Assembly: GCA_905339295.1 (NCBI GenBank)
Contig: CAJPFI010000045.1
Coordinates: 1-63,003 of the forward strand
Origin: Burkholderiales bacterium
GTDB lineage: Bacteria; Pseudomonadota; Gammaproteobacteria; Burkholderiales; Casimicrobiaceae
DNA length: 63,003 bases
Reading direction: 5' to 3'
Below the pieces are notes generated by a model. That model ran no database searches. It saw only the letters and a program-made list of their open reading frames with translations, and was not told where the DNA came from. The translations under genes and the position numbers were made by a program. Positions within the stretch are counted from its first letter, which is position 1. Each line of letters opens with the position of its first letter. Positions 14,786-22,952 of the stretch are shown here, one piece after another.

Positions 14786-17700
14786 ATGCCGACCGCCCCG
14801 ACGCTTGCCAAGTTCAGCCGGCCGCGGCTCTACGCGGTCGTCAAGCGCGAGCGCCTGTTCCGCGCGCTCGACGAGGCGCGCGCCCACCCGATCGTGTTCA
14901 TCGCGGGCCCGCCCGGCGCGGGCAAGTCGACGCTGGTCGCGAGCTGGCTCGAGGCGCGGCGCATCCCCGGCCTGTGGTTCCAGGCCGACATCGGCGACAG
15001 CGACCCGGCGACGTTCTTCCACTACCTGGCGCTCGCGGCGGGCACGCTGGGCGCGCGCGGCGCGCGCAAGGCGGCAACGCTGCCGCGATGGAACCCCGGC
15101 TACGCGGCCGAGCTCGTCGCGTTCACGCGCCGCTTCCTGCGCGAGTTCTTCGCGTTGTTCCCCGCGGGGTCGGTGTTCGCCGTCGACAACTTCCACGAGG
15201 CGGCCGGCGCGCCCGAGTGGCGGCAGGCATTCGCGGACGGGCTGGCCGAACTGCCCGCCGGACTCAACATCGTGTTCCTGTCGCGCGCAGGTCCGCCGCC
15301 CGAGATGAGCCGCCTCCTCGCGACGCAGGCGATGGTGCAGCTCGGCTGGGAGTCGCTGCGCTTCACCGCCGACGAGACGGCGGCGGTCGTCGGGCGCGTC
15401 GGCGAGACGCCGGCGATCGTCGACGCCATCCACCGCGCGAGCGACGGCTGGGCCGCCGGTCTCGTGCTCATGCGCGAGCATCTGGCGCGCCTGTCCGTCG
15501 CCGACGCCGGCGCGCTGCGCGACTCGGCCGCGCTCGACGACAGCCGGGAGGCGGTGTTCGCGTACTTCACCGGCGAGATCTTCGCGCGCGCGCGGCCCGA
15601 GAACCGGCGCACGCTGATGCTGGCGGCGCTCCTGCCCTCGGTGACGGCGGACGACGCCGAGGCGCTTTCCGGAAACCCCGAGGCGCAGCGCCTGTTCGAG
15701 CACCTGTACCGGCGCCACCTGTTCGTCGACCGCCGCCGGGCGGGCGAGCGCCCGGTCTACCACTTCCATGCACTGTTCCGCGAGTTCCTGCTCGCCGAGG
15801 GCCGCGCGCGGCTCCCCGCCGACGAGCGCCGCGAGGCGCTCGCCCGCGCCGCGGCGATGCTTCTCGATCGCGGCGACGTCGACGCCGCCGCGTCGATCTA
15901 CCGCAACGCCGGCGCGTGGCGCGAGCTCGCCGAGCTCGCGCGGAGCGAGTCGACGCGGCTGATCGGCGAAGGCCGCCACGAGACCCTGCGCGGCTGGATC
16001 GACTCGCTGCCCCCCGGGATGCGAGACGCGGAGCCGGAGCTCGTCTACGCGCTCGCCGTCACGCGCGTGCACGGCGAGCCCGCGCGCGCGAAGGAACTTC
16101 TCGCCCGCGCCTACCATGCCTTCCATGCCGCCGGCGACACGCGTCACGCGATGCTCGCGGCCGCCGCGTCGATCGACTGCCACTACCACGAATGGGCGGA
16201 CTTCGCGCCGCTCGACCGCTGGATCGACGTGCTCGAGCGCGGCCTCCACGGACCGCGCGTGCTCCGGTCGCCGGCCGAGGAGCTCCGGGTGCGCGCGAGC
16301 CTCCTGCTCGCGCTGCTGTTCCGCCAGCCGACGCGTCCCGAGCTGGTGACGTACGCGGAGGCGGTCGCCGCCCTGCTCACGAGCCGCGAGATCGCCGATG
16401 CGCCGGTCAACATGCGCATGAGCGCGGCGTCGGTGCTGTTCAACTACTACAACTGGACGACGAAGGGCGAGTCGGCCGACGCGCTGATCGCGCTCGCGCT
16501 GCCGTGGCTCGACGACCCGCAGGCCACCCCGCTCAATCGCGTCTGGTTCCTGGTCCACCTCGCCTTCCACGAGCAGATCATGCGCCAGTACGCGAAGGCG
16601 CGCAGGCGCATGGCCGAGGCCGAGGCGATCGCGCGCGAGCACGGGCTCGCCGGCGTGCTGTTCGAGATCTACCATGCCGACGTGAGCGCCGCGTCCGCCG
16701 CGCGCGACGTCGCGGGCACGCAGGCCGCGCTCGAGCGCCTGCGCTCGGTCCTCAATCCCGCGCGGCGCATGGACGTCGCGTACTTCCGCCACCAGGAGGC
16801 CGCGTATCTGCTCCTCGCCGGCCGCGCGCGCGAGGCGGCGGACGCGTCGCGCGAGGCGGTCGAGATCGGGCGGGAGGTGGGCCTGCCGTCGATGCAGCTT
16901 CCGCACCTGATGATGCTGGGAGCGCACGCGCTGCTCGCCGACGGCCGCCGCGACGAGTCGATCGCGCGCTACGAGCAGGCGATCGCGCTCGCGGCGCCCG
17001 TCGACAAGCGCAGCTTCACGTTCCATCGCGACTTCGCGCGGGCGCACTTCACACTCGCCGCGGGCAACGAGACCGGCGCGGTCGCGATCCTCGCCAACCT
17101 GTTCGCGGCGTGCCGCGAGGCGAAGTTCTTCGGCTTCATGCGCCAGCCGGCGGAGGACGTCGCCCGGCTCGTCGCGCTCGCGCTCGCGCACGGCGTCGAG
17201 GCCGATTACGCGCGCACGCTCGTCCGCCTGCGGAAGCTCCCCGCGCCGTCGCCCGACCTCGCCGACTGGCCGTGGCCGATCGCGATCCGCACGTTCGGCG
17301 CGTTCGAGCTGACGCGCCACGGCGAGCCGGTCGTGTCGAGAGGCAAGGCGCAGAAGAAGCCGCTCGAGCTCCTGAAGGCGCTCGTCGCGTTCGGCGCGCG
17401 CCGCGTCGACGCGGCCATGCTGACCGCGCTCCTGTGGCCCGAAGCCGAGGGCGACGACGCCAAGGCCTCGTTCGACAGCACGCTCTACCGGCTGCGCAAG
17501 CTGCTCGACGTCGAAGGCGCGCTCCCGCTGTCGGAGGGAAAGCTCTCGCTCGACGCCGCGAGCGTGTGGGTCGATGCGCTCGCGCTCGAGGCGCTGCTCG
17601 ACGCGGAGCCGGTCGCAGTCGAACGCGCGCTTGCGCTCGCGCGCGGCGACTTCCTCGCCGACGAATCGGCGCTGCCCTGGGCGGCGCGCGCGCGCGACCG

Positions 17701-17980
17701 GCTGAAATCGCGCCTGCTGCGCGCGGTGCTCTCGGAAGCCGAACGGCGCGAGGCGCGGGGCGACCATGCCGGCGCGCGCGCGCTCTACGAGGCCGCGCTC
17801 GAGCGCGACAACCTCGCCGAGTCGGTGTACCGCCGGCTGATGGTCTGCCAACGTGAGCTGGGCGACTCGGCCGGCGCGCTGCTGACCTACCGCCGCTGCC
17901 GCGAGTTGCTCTCGATCGTTCTCGGTCGCACGCCTGCGGCGGAAACCGAGGCGATCCGGCAGTCCCTCGCGGTCGCCTGA
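14786..17980 (+). CDS. MalT/SARP-like large transcriptional regulator
   Basis: A 1064-residue STAND-type regulator. The N-terminus carries an NTPase domain with Walker A GPPGAGKS (41-48), a Walker B-like SVFAVDNFHEA (around 130) and MalT-type helical features (FHALFREFLLAEGRARL near 330). Residues about 350-820 form TPR-like helical repeats. At about 830 a winged-helix OmpR/SARP-type DNA-binding domain begins (IRTFGAFELTRHGEPVVSRGKAQKKPLELLKALVAFG), followed by a BTAD domain (from FDSTLYRLRKLLD to the end: ESVYRRLMVCQRELGDSAGALLTYRRC). DNA binding by the C-terminal wing and ATP- or ligand-dependent oligomerisation are expected from related families. The ligand is unknown. It starts 44 bases after ubiJ and may drive the following cytochrome-containing group; this last point is inference. 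Confidence 0.85.
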   Translation: MPTAPTLAKFSRPRLYAVVKRERLFRALDEARAHPIVFIAGPPGAGKSTLVASWLEARRIPGLWFQADIGDSDPATFFHYLALAAGTLGARGARKAATLPRWNPGYAAELVAFTRRFLREFFALFPAGSVFAVDNFHEAAGAPEWRQAFADGLAELPAGLNIVFLSRAGPPPEMSRLLATQAMVQLGWESLRFTADETAAVVGRVGETPAIVDAIHRASDGWAAGLVLMREHLARLSVADAGALRDSAALDDSREAVFAYFTGEIFARARPENRRTLMLAALLPSVTADDAEALSGNPEAQRLFEHLYRRHLFVDRRRAGERPVYHFHALFREFLLAEGRARLPADERREALARAAAMLLDRGDVDAAASIYRNAGAWRELAELARSESTRLIGEGRHETLRGWIDSLPPGMRDAEPELVYALAVTRVHGEPARAKELLARAYHAFHAAGDTRHAMLAAAASIDCHYHEWADFAPLDRWIDVLERGLHGPRVLRSPAEELRVRASLLLALLFRQPTRPELVTYAEAVAALLTSREIADAPVNMRMSAASVLFNYYNWTTKGESADALIALALPWLDDPQATPLNRVWFLVHLAFHEQIMRQYAKARRRMAEAEAIAREHGLAGVLFEIYHADVSAASAARDVAGTQAALERLRSVLNPARRMDVAYFRHQEAAYLLLAGRAREAADASREAVEIGREVGLPSMQLPHLMMLGAHALLADGRRDESIARYEQAIALAAPVDKRSFTFHRDFARAHFTLAAGNETGAVAILANLFAACREAKFFGFMRQPAEDVARLVALALAHGVEADYARTLVRLRKLPAPSPDLADWPWPIAIRTFGAFELTRHGEPVVSRGKAQKKPLELLKALVAFGARRVDAAMLTALLWPEAEGDDAKASFDSTLYRLRKLLDVEGALPLSEGKLSLDAASVWVDALALEALLDAEPVAVERALALARGDFLADESALPWAARARDRLKSRLLRAVLSEAERREARGDHAGARALYEAALERDNLAESVYRRLMVCQRELGDSAGALLTYRRCRELLSIVLGRTPAAETEAIRQSLAVA

Positions 17981-18118
17981 CGCCCCCGCGTCGCCCCCGC
18001 AGCGCGCCCTCCGGCCGGGCCCGTGCCGGTCAGCCACCTGTCAGCCATCCGTCAGCCGGTTGGCGCGGCGCGGAAGAGCGCGGCCCGCACCCGGGCGCGA
18101 GTCGCCCCGCGGCGCGGG

Positions 18119-18150
18119 AGTTATAAGATAATCAACGTTATTTCAATCAC
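18119..18150 (+). promoter_or_regulatory. AT-rich promoter-like island
   Basis: In a GC-rich background this stretch contains overlapping -10-like hexamers TATAAG (18122-18127) and GATAAT (18127-18132), followed by TCAACGTTATTTCAATCAC. It is the only such island between the regulator (ends 17980) and the next gene (18278) and is a likely promoter for 18278-19861. No convincing -35 hexamer is visible, so activator dependence, perhaps on the adjacent SARP-like regulator, is possible. Confidence 0.45.
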
Positions 18151-18277
18151 TTGCGACTTGCGCGCCGGACTCCGCGCGCGAACGGGAGGAAGCGATTCCG
18201 ATCGGTGAGTCATCCGCAAGATGCTGCGTTGCACCATGCGCTCCGTCGATTCGCAGACCCTTGCCTCGAGGAATGCC

Positions 18278-19099
18278 ATGAACACCTACGTCGAAGCCCG
18301 CCCGGAACGGCACGTCGCCCCGCCGATCGCCGCGCTGTCCTCCACCCGCTGGACGTCGCTCGCCTGGACGCCGTTCGCCGTGCGTTGCGCCCCCGGCACC
18401 GAAGCCGCGGCCAACGCGGTCGCGCTCGCCGTGCACCGCGCCCGCGAAGTGCTCGCCCGCCGCGTCGGCGTCACTGTGCCGGTGCGCGTGCTGGTCGTCG
18501 ACGGCGAGGACACCGGAGAACGGTCGCTGCGACCCGAATCCACGCTCTGGATGCCCGCCGAGCCGGCGGCGGGCTGGACCGAGCTCGCGCGCATGCTCGA
18601 CGACCGACTGCCGCACCGCTCGCGCCTGCTGCTGCGCCGGACGATGGGGCGCGCCGCGGGACCGCTCGACCTCGCGCCCGTCGCGCACACGCTCGCGATC
18701 GACGCATACGCGGAAGCGGTCGCCGCCGCGGTCGGCACGTCGTTCCCGCGACGCTGGATCGCGAACGCGTTCGGCGCCTATGCGCGCGTGGTGACGCTTT
18801 CCGAAGCCGATCCGGACGGGCTCGCCGCACAGGCGCACCTCGCCGAGACCGTCGGCGCGGCGCTGCCGCCGTCGTACGCGCTCGCCGATCGGAGTGTCCG
18901 CGAGGTGGTCGAGCGCATCGAGGCGACGCGCGACGCCGTGAACGCGTACGCGCGCCGTGGCGCGGAACCGCTCGCCCGCTTCCTGCGCGTGTTTCCCTCG
19001 GGCATGGCGCCTCGCACCGACGCCGAGCTCGCGCGGCTGGTCATGCGCGAGCTGGGCGACGCCGCGTTCCTGCCGATGGTCGAGGCGCTCGCGGCGTGA
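18278..19099 (+). CDS. Uncharacterised protein downstream of SARP-like regulator
   Basis: A 273-residue protein that I do not recognise. The ATG at 18278 follows GAGGAAT and gives MNTYVEARPERHVAPPIAAL; upstream in-frame ATGs at 18221 and 18236 lack a site. There is no signal peptide or membrane segment. The stretch LDLAPVAHTLAIDAYAEAVAAAVGTSFPRRWIANAFGAYARV faintly recalls gluzincin metallopeptidases (HExxH, then a W-EGLAxY loop). The metal-binding motif is absent (HTLAI), so at most it is a degenerate relative; this is speculation. It lies behind an AT-rich promoter island and is followed by a small membrane protein and a cytochrome c. Confidence 0.7.
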   Translation: MNTYVEARPERHVAPPIAALSSTRWTSLAWTPFAVRCAPGTEAAANAVALAVHRAREVLARRVGVTVPVRVLVVDGEDTGERSLRPESTLWMPAEPAAGWTELARMLDDRLPHRSRLLLRRTMGRAAGPLDLAPVAHTLAIDAYAEAVAAAVGTSFPRRWIANAFGAYARVVTLSEADPDGLAAQAHLAETVGAALPPSYALADRSVREVVERIEATRDAVNAYARRGAEPLARFLRVFPSGMAPRTDAELARLVMRELGDAAFLPMVEALAA

Positions 19100-19158
19100 G
19101 CAAGACGGACCGCCGGCGGCGCGTGACGCGTGCCGCCGCGCCCCGGGAAAGGCACCCG

Positions 19159-19302
19159 ATGAGACAGCCCCCGGCACGGTTGGTCGCCAACCTTTTCTAC
19201 GCGATGTTCGTCGTCGCGATCACAGCCATGGGGATCGCCTCGGCGGCGGCAGTCCTCGACCTCCGGCTGTCCGAACTGCTTTCGATGCTCGCGGCCGCCT
19301 GA
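19159..19302 (+). CDS. Small single-span membrane protein, 47 residues
   Basis: From ATG 19159, preceded by GGGAAAGG, the frame encodes MRQPPARLVANLFYAMFVVA, then ITAMGIASAAAVLDLRLSE and LLSMLAAA: a short basic N-terminus and one clear membrane helix (residues about 10-32). It lies between the unknown 273-residue gene and the cytochrome c gene on the same strand, so it may be part of a small membrane electron-transfer unit. No family recognised. The good ribosome binding site and hydrophobic segment support it; length alone does not. Confidence 0.5.
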   Translation: MRQPPARLVANLFYAMFVVAITAMGIASAAAVLDLRLSELLSMLAAA

Positions 19303-19342
19303 CCGACGATCGCCGGGTCGCCCGAGTCGCAAGGAGACTTCC

Positions 19343-19861
19343 ATGAAGCACCGCATCGTGCTTTCCGCCGCCGCGCTGGTCGGCGCCCTCCTCGCCGGCG
19401 CCGGTCTCGTCGCGCCGGCGGCCCTCGCCGTCGGCGGCAAGGCCGGCACCTTCGACGTCGCCGACGCGATGGCGCGCGGGCGATACGTCGTTTCGATCGG
19501 CGGCTGCAACGACTGCCACACGGCGGGATTCGCCATGAGCAACGGCAGGGTCGCCGAGCAGGACTGGCTCGCCGGCGACGCGCTCGGCTGGCAGGGCCCA
19601 TGGGGCACGACCTATGCGCCGAACCTCCGCGCGTATTTCCAGGCGATCGACGAGGACGGCTGGATCCAGGCCGCGAGGACGCGCGAGTTCCGGCCGCCGA
19701 TGCCGACGCCCTCGATGCGCGCGATGTCCGAGGACGACCTTCGCGCGATCTACCGCTACGTCCGCTCGCTCGGCCCCAAGGGCGAACCGGCCCCCGCGTA
19801 CGCCGCGCCCGGGCAGCAGGTCGCCGGTCCCGTCGTGCGGTTCCCGGCGCCGCCCCGGTGA
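19343..19861 (+). CDS. Periplasmic monoheme cytochrome c
   Basis: A 172-residue exported class I-type cytochrome c. The signal peptide is MKHRIVLSAAALVGALLAGA to about APAALA. One heme-binding motif, CNDCH, lies near residue 55 in RYVVSIGGCNDCHTAGFAM, and the likely distal Met ligand is in REFRPPMPTPSMRAMSEDDLRAIYRYV. The domain resembles the cytochrome subunits attached to membrane dehydrogenases (GxYxxxxxxCxxCHT, then PPMP with a C-terminal helix YRYVRSL). A ribosome binding site AAGGAG precedes the ATG. The neighbours suggest an accessory electron carrier whose partner is not in the window. Confidence 0.88.
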   Translation: MKHRIVLSAAALVGALLAGAGLVAPAALAVGGKAGTFDVADAMARGRYVVSIGGCNDCHTAGFAMSNGRVAEQDWLAGDALGWQGPWGTTYAPNLRAYFQAIDEDGWIQAARTREFRPPMPTPSMRAMSEDDLRAIYRYVRSLGPKGEPAPAYAAPGQQVAGPVVRFPAPPR

Positions 19862-19880
19862 CGTCGCGGGAGTCTCGATC

Positions 19881-20084
19881 GTGCGCCCGTCAGGTGGCCC
19901 GGTGAGCGTGCCGCGCGATTCCGACGCGGCGGATGCGGTCGTGGAGACCGCGTCGGCGTCCGCCGACCCGGGCTTGCAGGCATCGCCGGACGACGCAGTC
20001 GTTTCCGCGGACGCCGGCGAAGCGTCCGCCGATCCCGCGCCCACGTGCCAGCGGAGCAAGCGCCGGCCGCGGTTCGTGCTGTGA
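19881..20084 (+). CDS. Possible small hypothetical protein, 67 residues
   Basis: A short frame from GTG 19881 (or GTG 19902) encodes an acidic, Ala/Asp/Ser-rich sequence (RDSDAADAVVETASASADPG, DDAVVSADAGEASADPAP) ending in a basic tail QRSKRRPRFVL. It has no membrane segment, known motif or strong ribosome binding site. It starts 19 bases after the cytochrome c gene, on the same strand, and ends before REP array C. It may be a real low-complexity protein or chance coding in GC-rich DNA. Confidence 0.25.
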   Translation: MRPSGGPVSVPRDSDAADAVVETASASADPGLQASPDDAVVSADAGEASADPAPTCQRSKRRPRFVL

Positions 20085-20137
20085 AGGTTGTGTCAAAGGC
20101 GTCCGGCTCGGACCCACGACATCGGTTGGGTGAGCCT

Positions 20138-20359
20138 GTGGGTCGGGCTTCAGCCCGACGATCTGTCGGATGATGCCGTGGGTCAGTGTTCAGCCCGACA
20201 GCCGGCGCCACGATTCTGTGGGTCGGGCTTCAGCCCGACAGCCCCGCAGATGGTGCCGTGGGTCAGTCTTCAGCCCGACAGCCGGCGCCACGATTCTGTG
20301 GGTCGGGCTTCAGCCCGACAGCCCCGCGGATGATGCCGTGGGTCGGGCTTCAGCCCGAC
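20138..20359. repeat. REP array C: six units, 40-bp period with 80-bp superunit
   Basis: Six plus-oriented GTGG-headed REP units start at 20138, 20178, 20218, 20258, 20298 and 20338, each 22 bases. Linkers alternate between one containing CGGCGCCACGATTCT and one containing a GATGATGCC-like piece, so the duplicated unit is an 80-bp pair. Some units carry stem changes (GGTCAGTGTT, GGTCAGTCTT) in alternate positions. A related GTCCGGCC hairpin fragment follows near 20381. The array fills the gap before ubiB; no other feature was seen in 20085-20446. Confidence 0.92.
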
Positions 20360-20446
20360 GCACCTCCCGGCAGCAGGGGCGTCCGGCCGAAGCCGGACCG
20401 ACCACTCGAGCCGGGTCCGGCAGAACGGCTCGCTTAGAATCGCAGG

Positions 20447-21988
20447 ATGCTGCGCATCCTGCGCCTCGCCCGCATCGTCCTCGTCGCGCTCAGGCACGGA
20501 CTCGACGAATTCCTGCTCGGGGACGAGCGCGTGCGCGGACTGCGCCCGCTGGTCAATGGCGTCCTGTTCTGGCGCGACCTCTCGCGCCCGCGCGCGGAGC
20601 GGCTGCGCCTCGCGCTCCAGGACCTCGGGCCGATCTTCGTCAAGTTCGGCCAGATGCTGTCGACGCGCCGCGACCTGTTCCCGCCGGACATCGCCGACGA
20701 ACTCGCGAAGCTGCAGGACCGCGTGCCGCCATTCCCGAGCGAGCAGGTGATCGCGACGCTGGAGCGCGTCTACGGTCGGCCGGTGGGCGAGGTGTTCGCG
20801 TCGTTCGAGCGCGAGCCGGTCGCGAGCGCCTCGGTCGCGCAGGTCCATTTCGCCGAGCTGCCCGCGAAGGACGGCGGCCCGCCGACGCCGGTCGCGGTCA
20901 AGGTGCTGCGGCCGGCGATCGCCGGCGTGATCGAGAACGACCTCGCGCTCATGCAAACCGCCGCGATGCTGGTCGAGCGGCTCTGGGCGGACGGCAAGCG
21001 CCTGAAGCCGCGCGCGGTCGTCGCCGAGTTCGAGAAGACGATCCACGACGAGCTCGACCTCACGCGCGAGGCGGCGAACTGCTCGCTCCTGCGTCGCAAC
21101 TTCCGCCATTCGCCCCTGCTGCTGATCCCGGGCGTGCACTGGGACACGACGAGGCGCGAGGTGCTCGTGATGGAGCGCATGTCCGGCATCCCGATCGGAC
21201 GCATCGACGAGCTGCGCGCGGCGGGGATCGATCTGAAGCGCCTGGCCCGCGCCGGCGTCGAGATCTTCTTCACGCAGGTGTTCCGCGACGGCTTCTTCCA
21301 CGCCGACATGCACCCGGGCAACATCTTCGTGGCGACCGACCCGGCGAACCACGGCAGGTACGTCGCGCTCGACTTCGGCATCGTCGGCACGCTGTCCGAC
21401 GTCGACAAGCGCTACCTCGCGGTCAACTTCCTCGCGTTCTTCCGGCGCGACTACCACCGCGTCGCGACCGCGCACGTCGAGTCGGGCTGGGTGCCGCCGG
21501 GCACGCGCATCGACGAGCTCGAGTCGGAGATCCGCGTCGTGTGCGAGCCGATCTTCGACCGGCCGCTCTCGGAGATCTCGCTCGGCAGGGTGCTGCTCCA
21601 GCTGTTCCGTGCGTCGCGCCGCTTCAACGTCGAGATCCAGCCCCAGCTCACGCTGCTGCAGAAGACGCTGCTGGCAATCGAGGGCCTGGGCCGCCAGCTC
21701 GATCCCGACCTCGACCTGTGGACGACCGCGATGCCGTTCCTGGAGCGCTGGATGGAGGACCAGATCGGGCCGCGCGCGCTCGCCCGCCGACTCGAGACCG
21801 AAGCGCCCTACCTGATCGCGGCGCTGCCCGAGCTGCCGCGGCTGATCCACCAGCGGTTGCTCGTGCCACCGGCCGACCCCGACATCGCGTTGAAGGAACT
21901 CGCCGCCGTGCAGCGTGTGCGCAATCGCTGGCTCGCGCTCGTCGCGGCGCTGCTCGTTCTGGTGGCGGTCGAGCTGGCGGTGCGGTAA
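20447..21988 (+). CDS. ubiB: Ubiquinone biosynthesis regulatory ATPase UbiB
   Basis: UbiB, an atypical ADCK/ABC1-type kinase-like ATPase needed for ubiquinone synthesis at the inner membrane. The 513-residue protein contains the KxGQ motif ([11 protein letters not shown], Lys66), the Ala-rich loop [14 protein letters not shown] in place of a protein-kinase glycine loop, the catalytic [13 protein letters not shown] and the metal-binding [12 protein letters not shown]-terminal pair of hydrophobic segments (about 493-511, [17 protein letters not shown]) anchors it. Length is close to other UbiB proteins. It is separated from ubiE and ubiJ by the regulator/cytochrome block and REP array C. Confidence 0.95.
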   Translation: MLRILRLARIVLVALRHGLDEFLLGDERVRGLRPLVNGVLFWRDLSRPRAERLRLALQDLGPIFVKFGQMLSTRRDLFPPDIADELAKLQDRVPPFPSEQVIATLERVYGRPVGEVFASFEREPVASASVAQVHFAELPAKDGGPPTPVAVKVLRPAIAGVIENDLALMQTAAMLVERLWADGKRLKPRAVVAEFEKTIHDELDLTREAANCSLLRRNFRHSPLLLIPGVHWDTTRREVLVMERMSGIPIGRIDELRAAGIDLKRLARAGVEIFFTQVFRDGFFHADMHPGNIFVATDPANHGRYVALDFGIVGTLSDVDKRYLAVNFLAFFRRDYHRVATAHVESGWVPPGTRIDELESEIRVVCEPIFDRPLSEISLGRVLLQLFRASRRFNVEIQPQLTLLQKTLLAIEGLGRQLDPDLDLWTTAMPFLERWMEDQIGPRALARRLETEAPYLIAALPELPRLIHQRLLVPPADPDIALKELAAVQRVRNRWLALVAALLVLVAVELAVR

Positions 21989-22016
21989 CCGCCGGCAGCA
22001 CGCACGGTTCCGGTGG

Positions 22017-22763
22017 TCAGCGCGGCCGGACGGTCTTCTCGATCCGGTAGACCTCGGGGCCCATCTCCGGCGCACGGCGCGCCGCGCCGATCCCGGCCAG
22101 CGGCGCTCGGCGCAGGAAGGTGTTCGCCTGACCCATGATCAGCCGCACGAGATCCTCCAGCGCGGGTTCCTCGAGTGCGTCGGCGGGGAATTCGAGTGTC
22201 ACCGACTCGAACCGGTCGACGTTGCGCATCGTGACCTCGACCGTGTGGCGGCGGTAGTCGGGCACGAACCGGATCATCGCGACCACGGCCTGCTCGACCG
22301 TGAAGACGCCCTGGCGGGTCGCGCGCACTTCGTCCATCTCGGTCCGGTACTGGTAACGGATCTGGCAGGCGCCGAGCTTGCTTTCGACGCTGCTCACGGC
22401 CGCGGGCGGGACCTTGACGATGACCGGCTTGTCGCCGGTCAGCCGGTAGAACAGCTCGATCTGCTCGATCACCTCCTGCCCGCCGAACGACTTGCGGCGA
22501 AACGACAGGAAGCCATTCTCGAATTTCGGCGACGTGATCGTGAGCAGGTCGCCGACCCGGAATTCGTGGGCCACGGCCGGCTTGATCACCTCGAGGTGAG
22601 CGACCGCCTCGTCGAGCCACTTGAACGCCCGCCAAAGCCTCCGGTCGGTCTCCCGCAGGGCCTCCTCGACCGGGCGGCGGGCGGCATCCCCCTGCCCGCG
22701 AACGGCGTCGGATTGGGCACGCAGCGTCTCGAGCAGCGACCCGGAAGGCTCTTTCGATGACAT
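22017..22763 (-). CDS. Conserved hypothetical protein, unknown function
   Basis: A 248-residue soluble protein without a family I can name. The N-terminal 60 residues are helical and charged (SLLETLRAQSDAVRGQGDAARRPVEEALRETDRRLWRAFKWLDEAVAHLEVI). The rest looks alpha/beta (FRVGDLLTITSPKFENGFLSFRRKSFGGQEVIEQIELFYRL, VIVKVPPAAVSSVESKL, EFPADALEEPALEDLVRLIMG). No signal peptide or membrane helix. It is convergent with ubiB (28 bases between) and divergent from potA, so it is probably a single-gene transcript. Even composition and non-repetitive sequence argue for a real gene. Confidence 0.75.
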   Translation of the reverse strand: MSSKEPSGSLLETLRAQSDAVRGQGDAARRPVEEALRETDRRLWRAFKWLDEAVAHLEVIKPAVAHEFRVGDLLTITSPKFENGFLSFRRKSFGGQEVIEQIELFYRLTGDKPVIVKVPPAAVSSVESKLGACQIRYQYRTEMDEVRATRQGVFTVEQAVVAMIRFVPDYRRHTVEVTMRNVDRFESVTLEFPADALEEPALEDLVRLIMGQANTFLRRAPLAGIGAARRAPEMGPEVYRIEKTVRPR

Positions 22764-22952
22764 CGGAGGAAAGTATCACATGGTTCGAGTGGCCGACTTC
22801 GGCCGTTCGGATGGGGCACGTCGGCCACATCCGGGGCCCGGCCGACCTCCCATGCAAAGGCCGTGCCGCCGCCCCCGTCCGGAATGCCGCACTGCGGGAA
22901 TGCCTTACAATCCGCGCAGCCCGGTTCACCGCCGACTCGGAGGAACGCGCCC

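Noticed and set aside
14267-18037. A 1256-codon open frame on the minus strand opposite the SARP-like regulator
   Set aside because: Low-complexity Arg/Ala/Gly product; the plus strand carries clear Walker, winged-helix and BTAD motifs.
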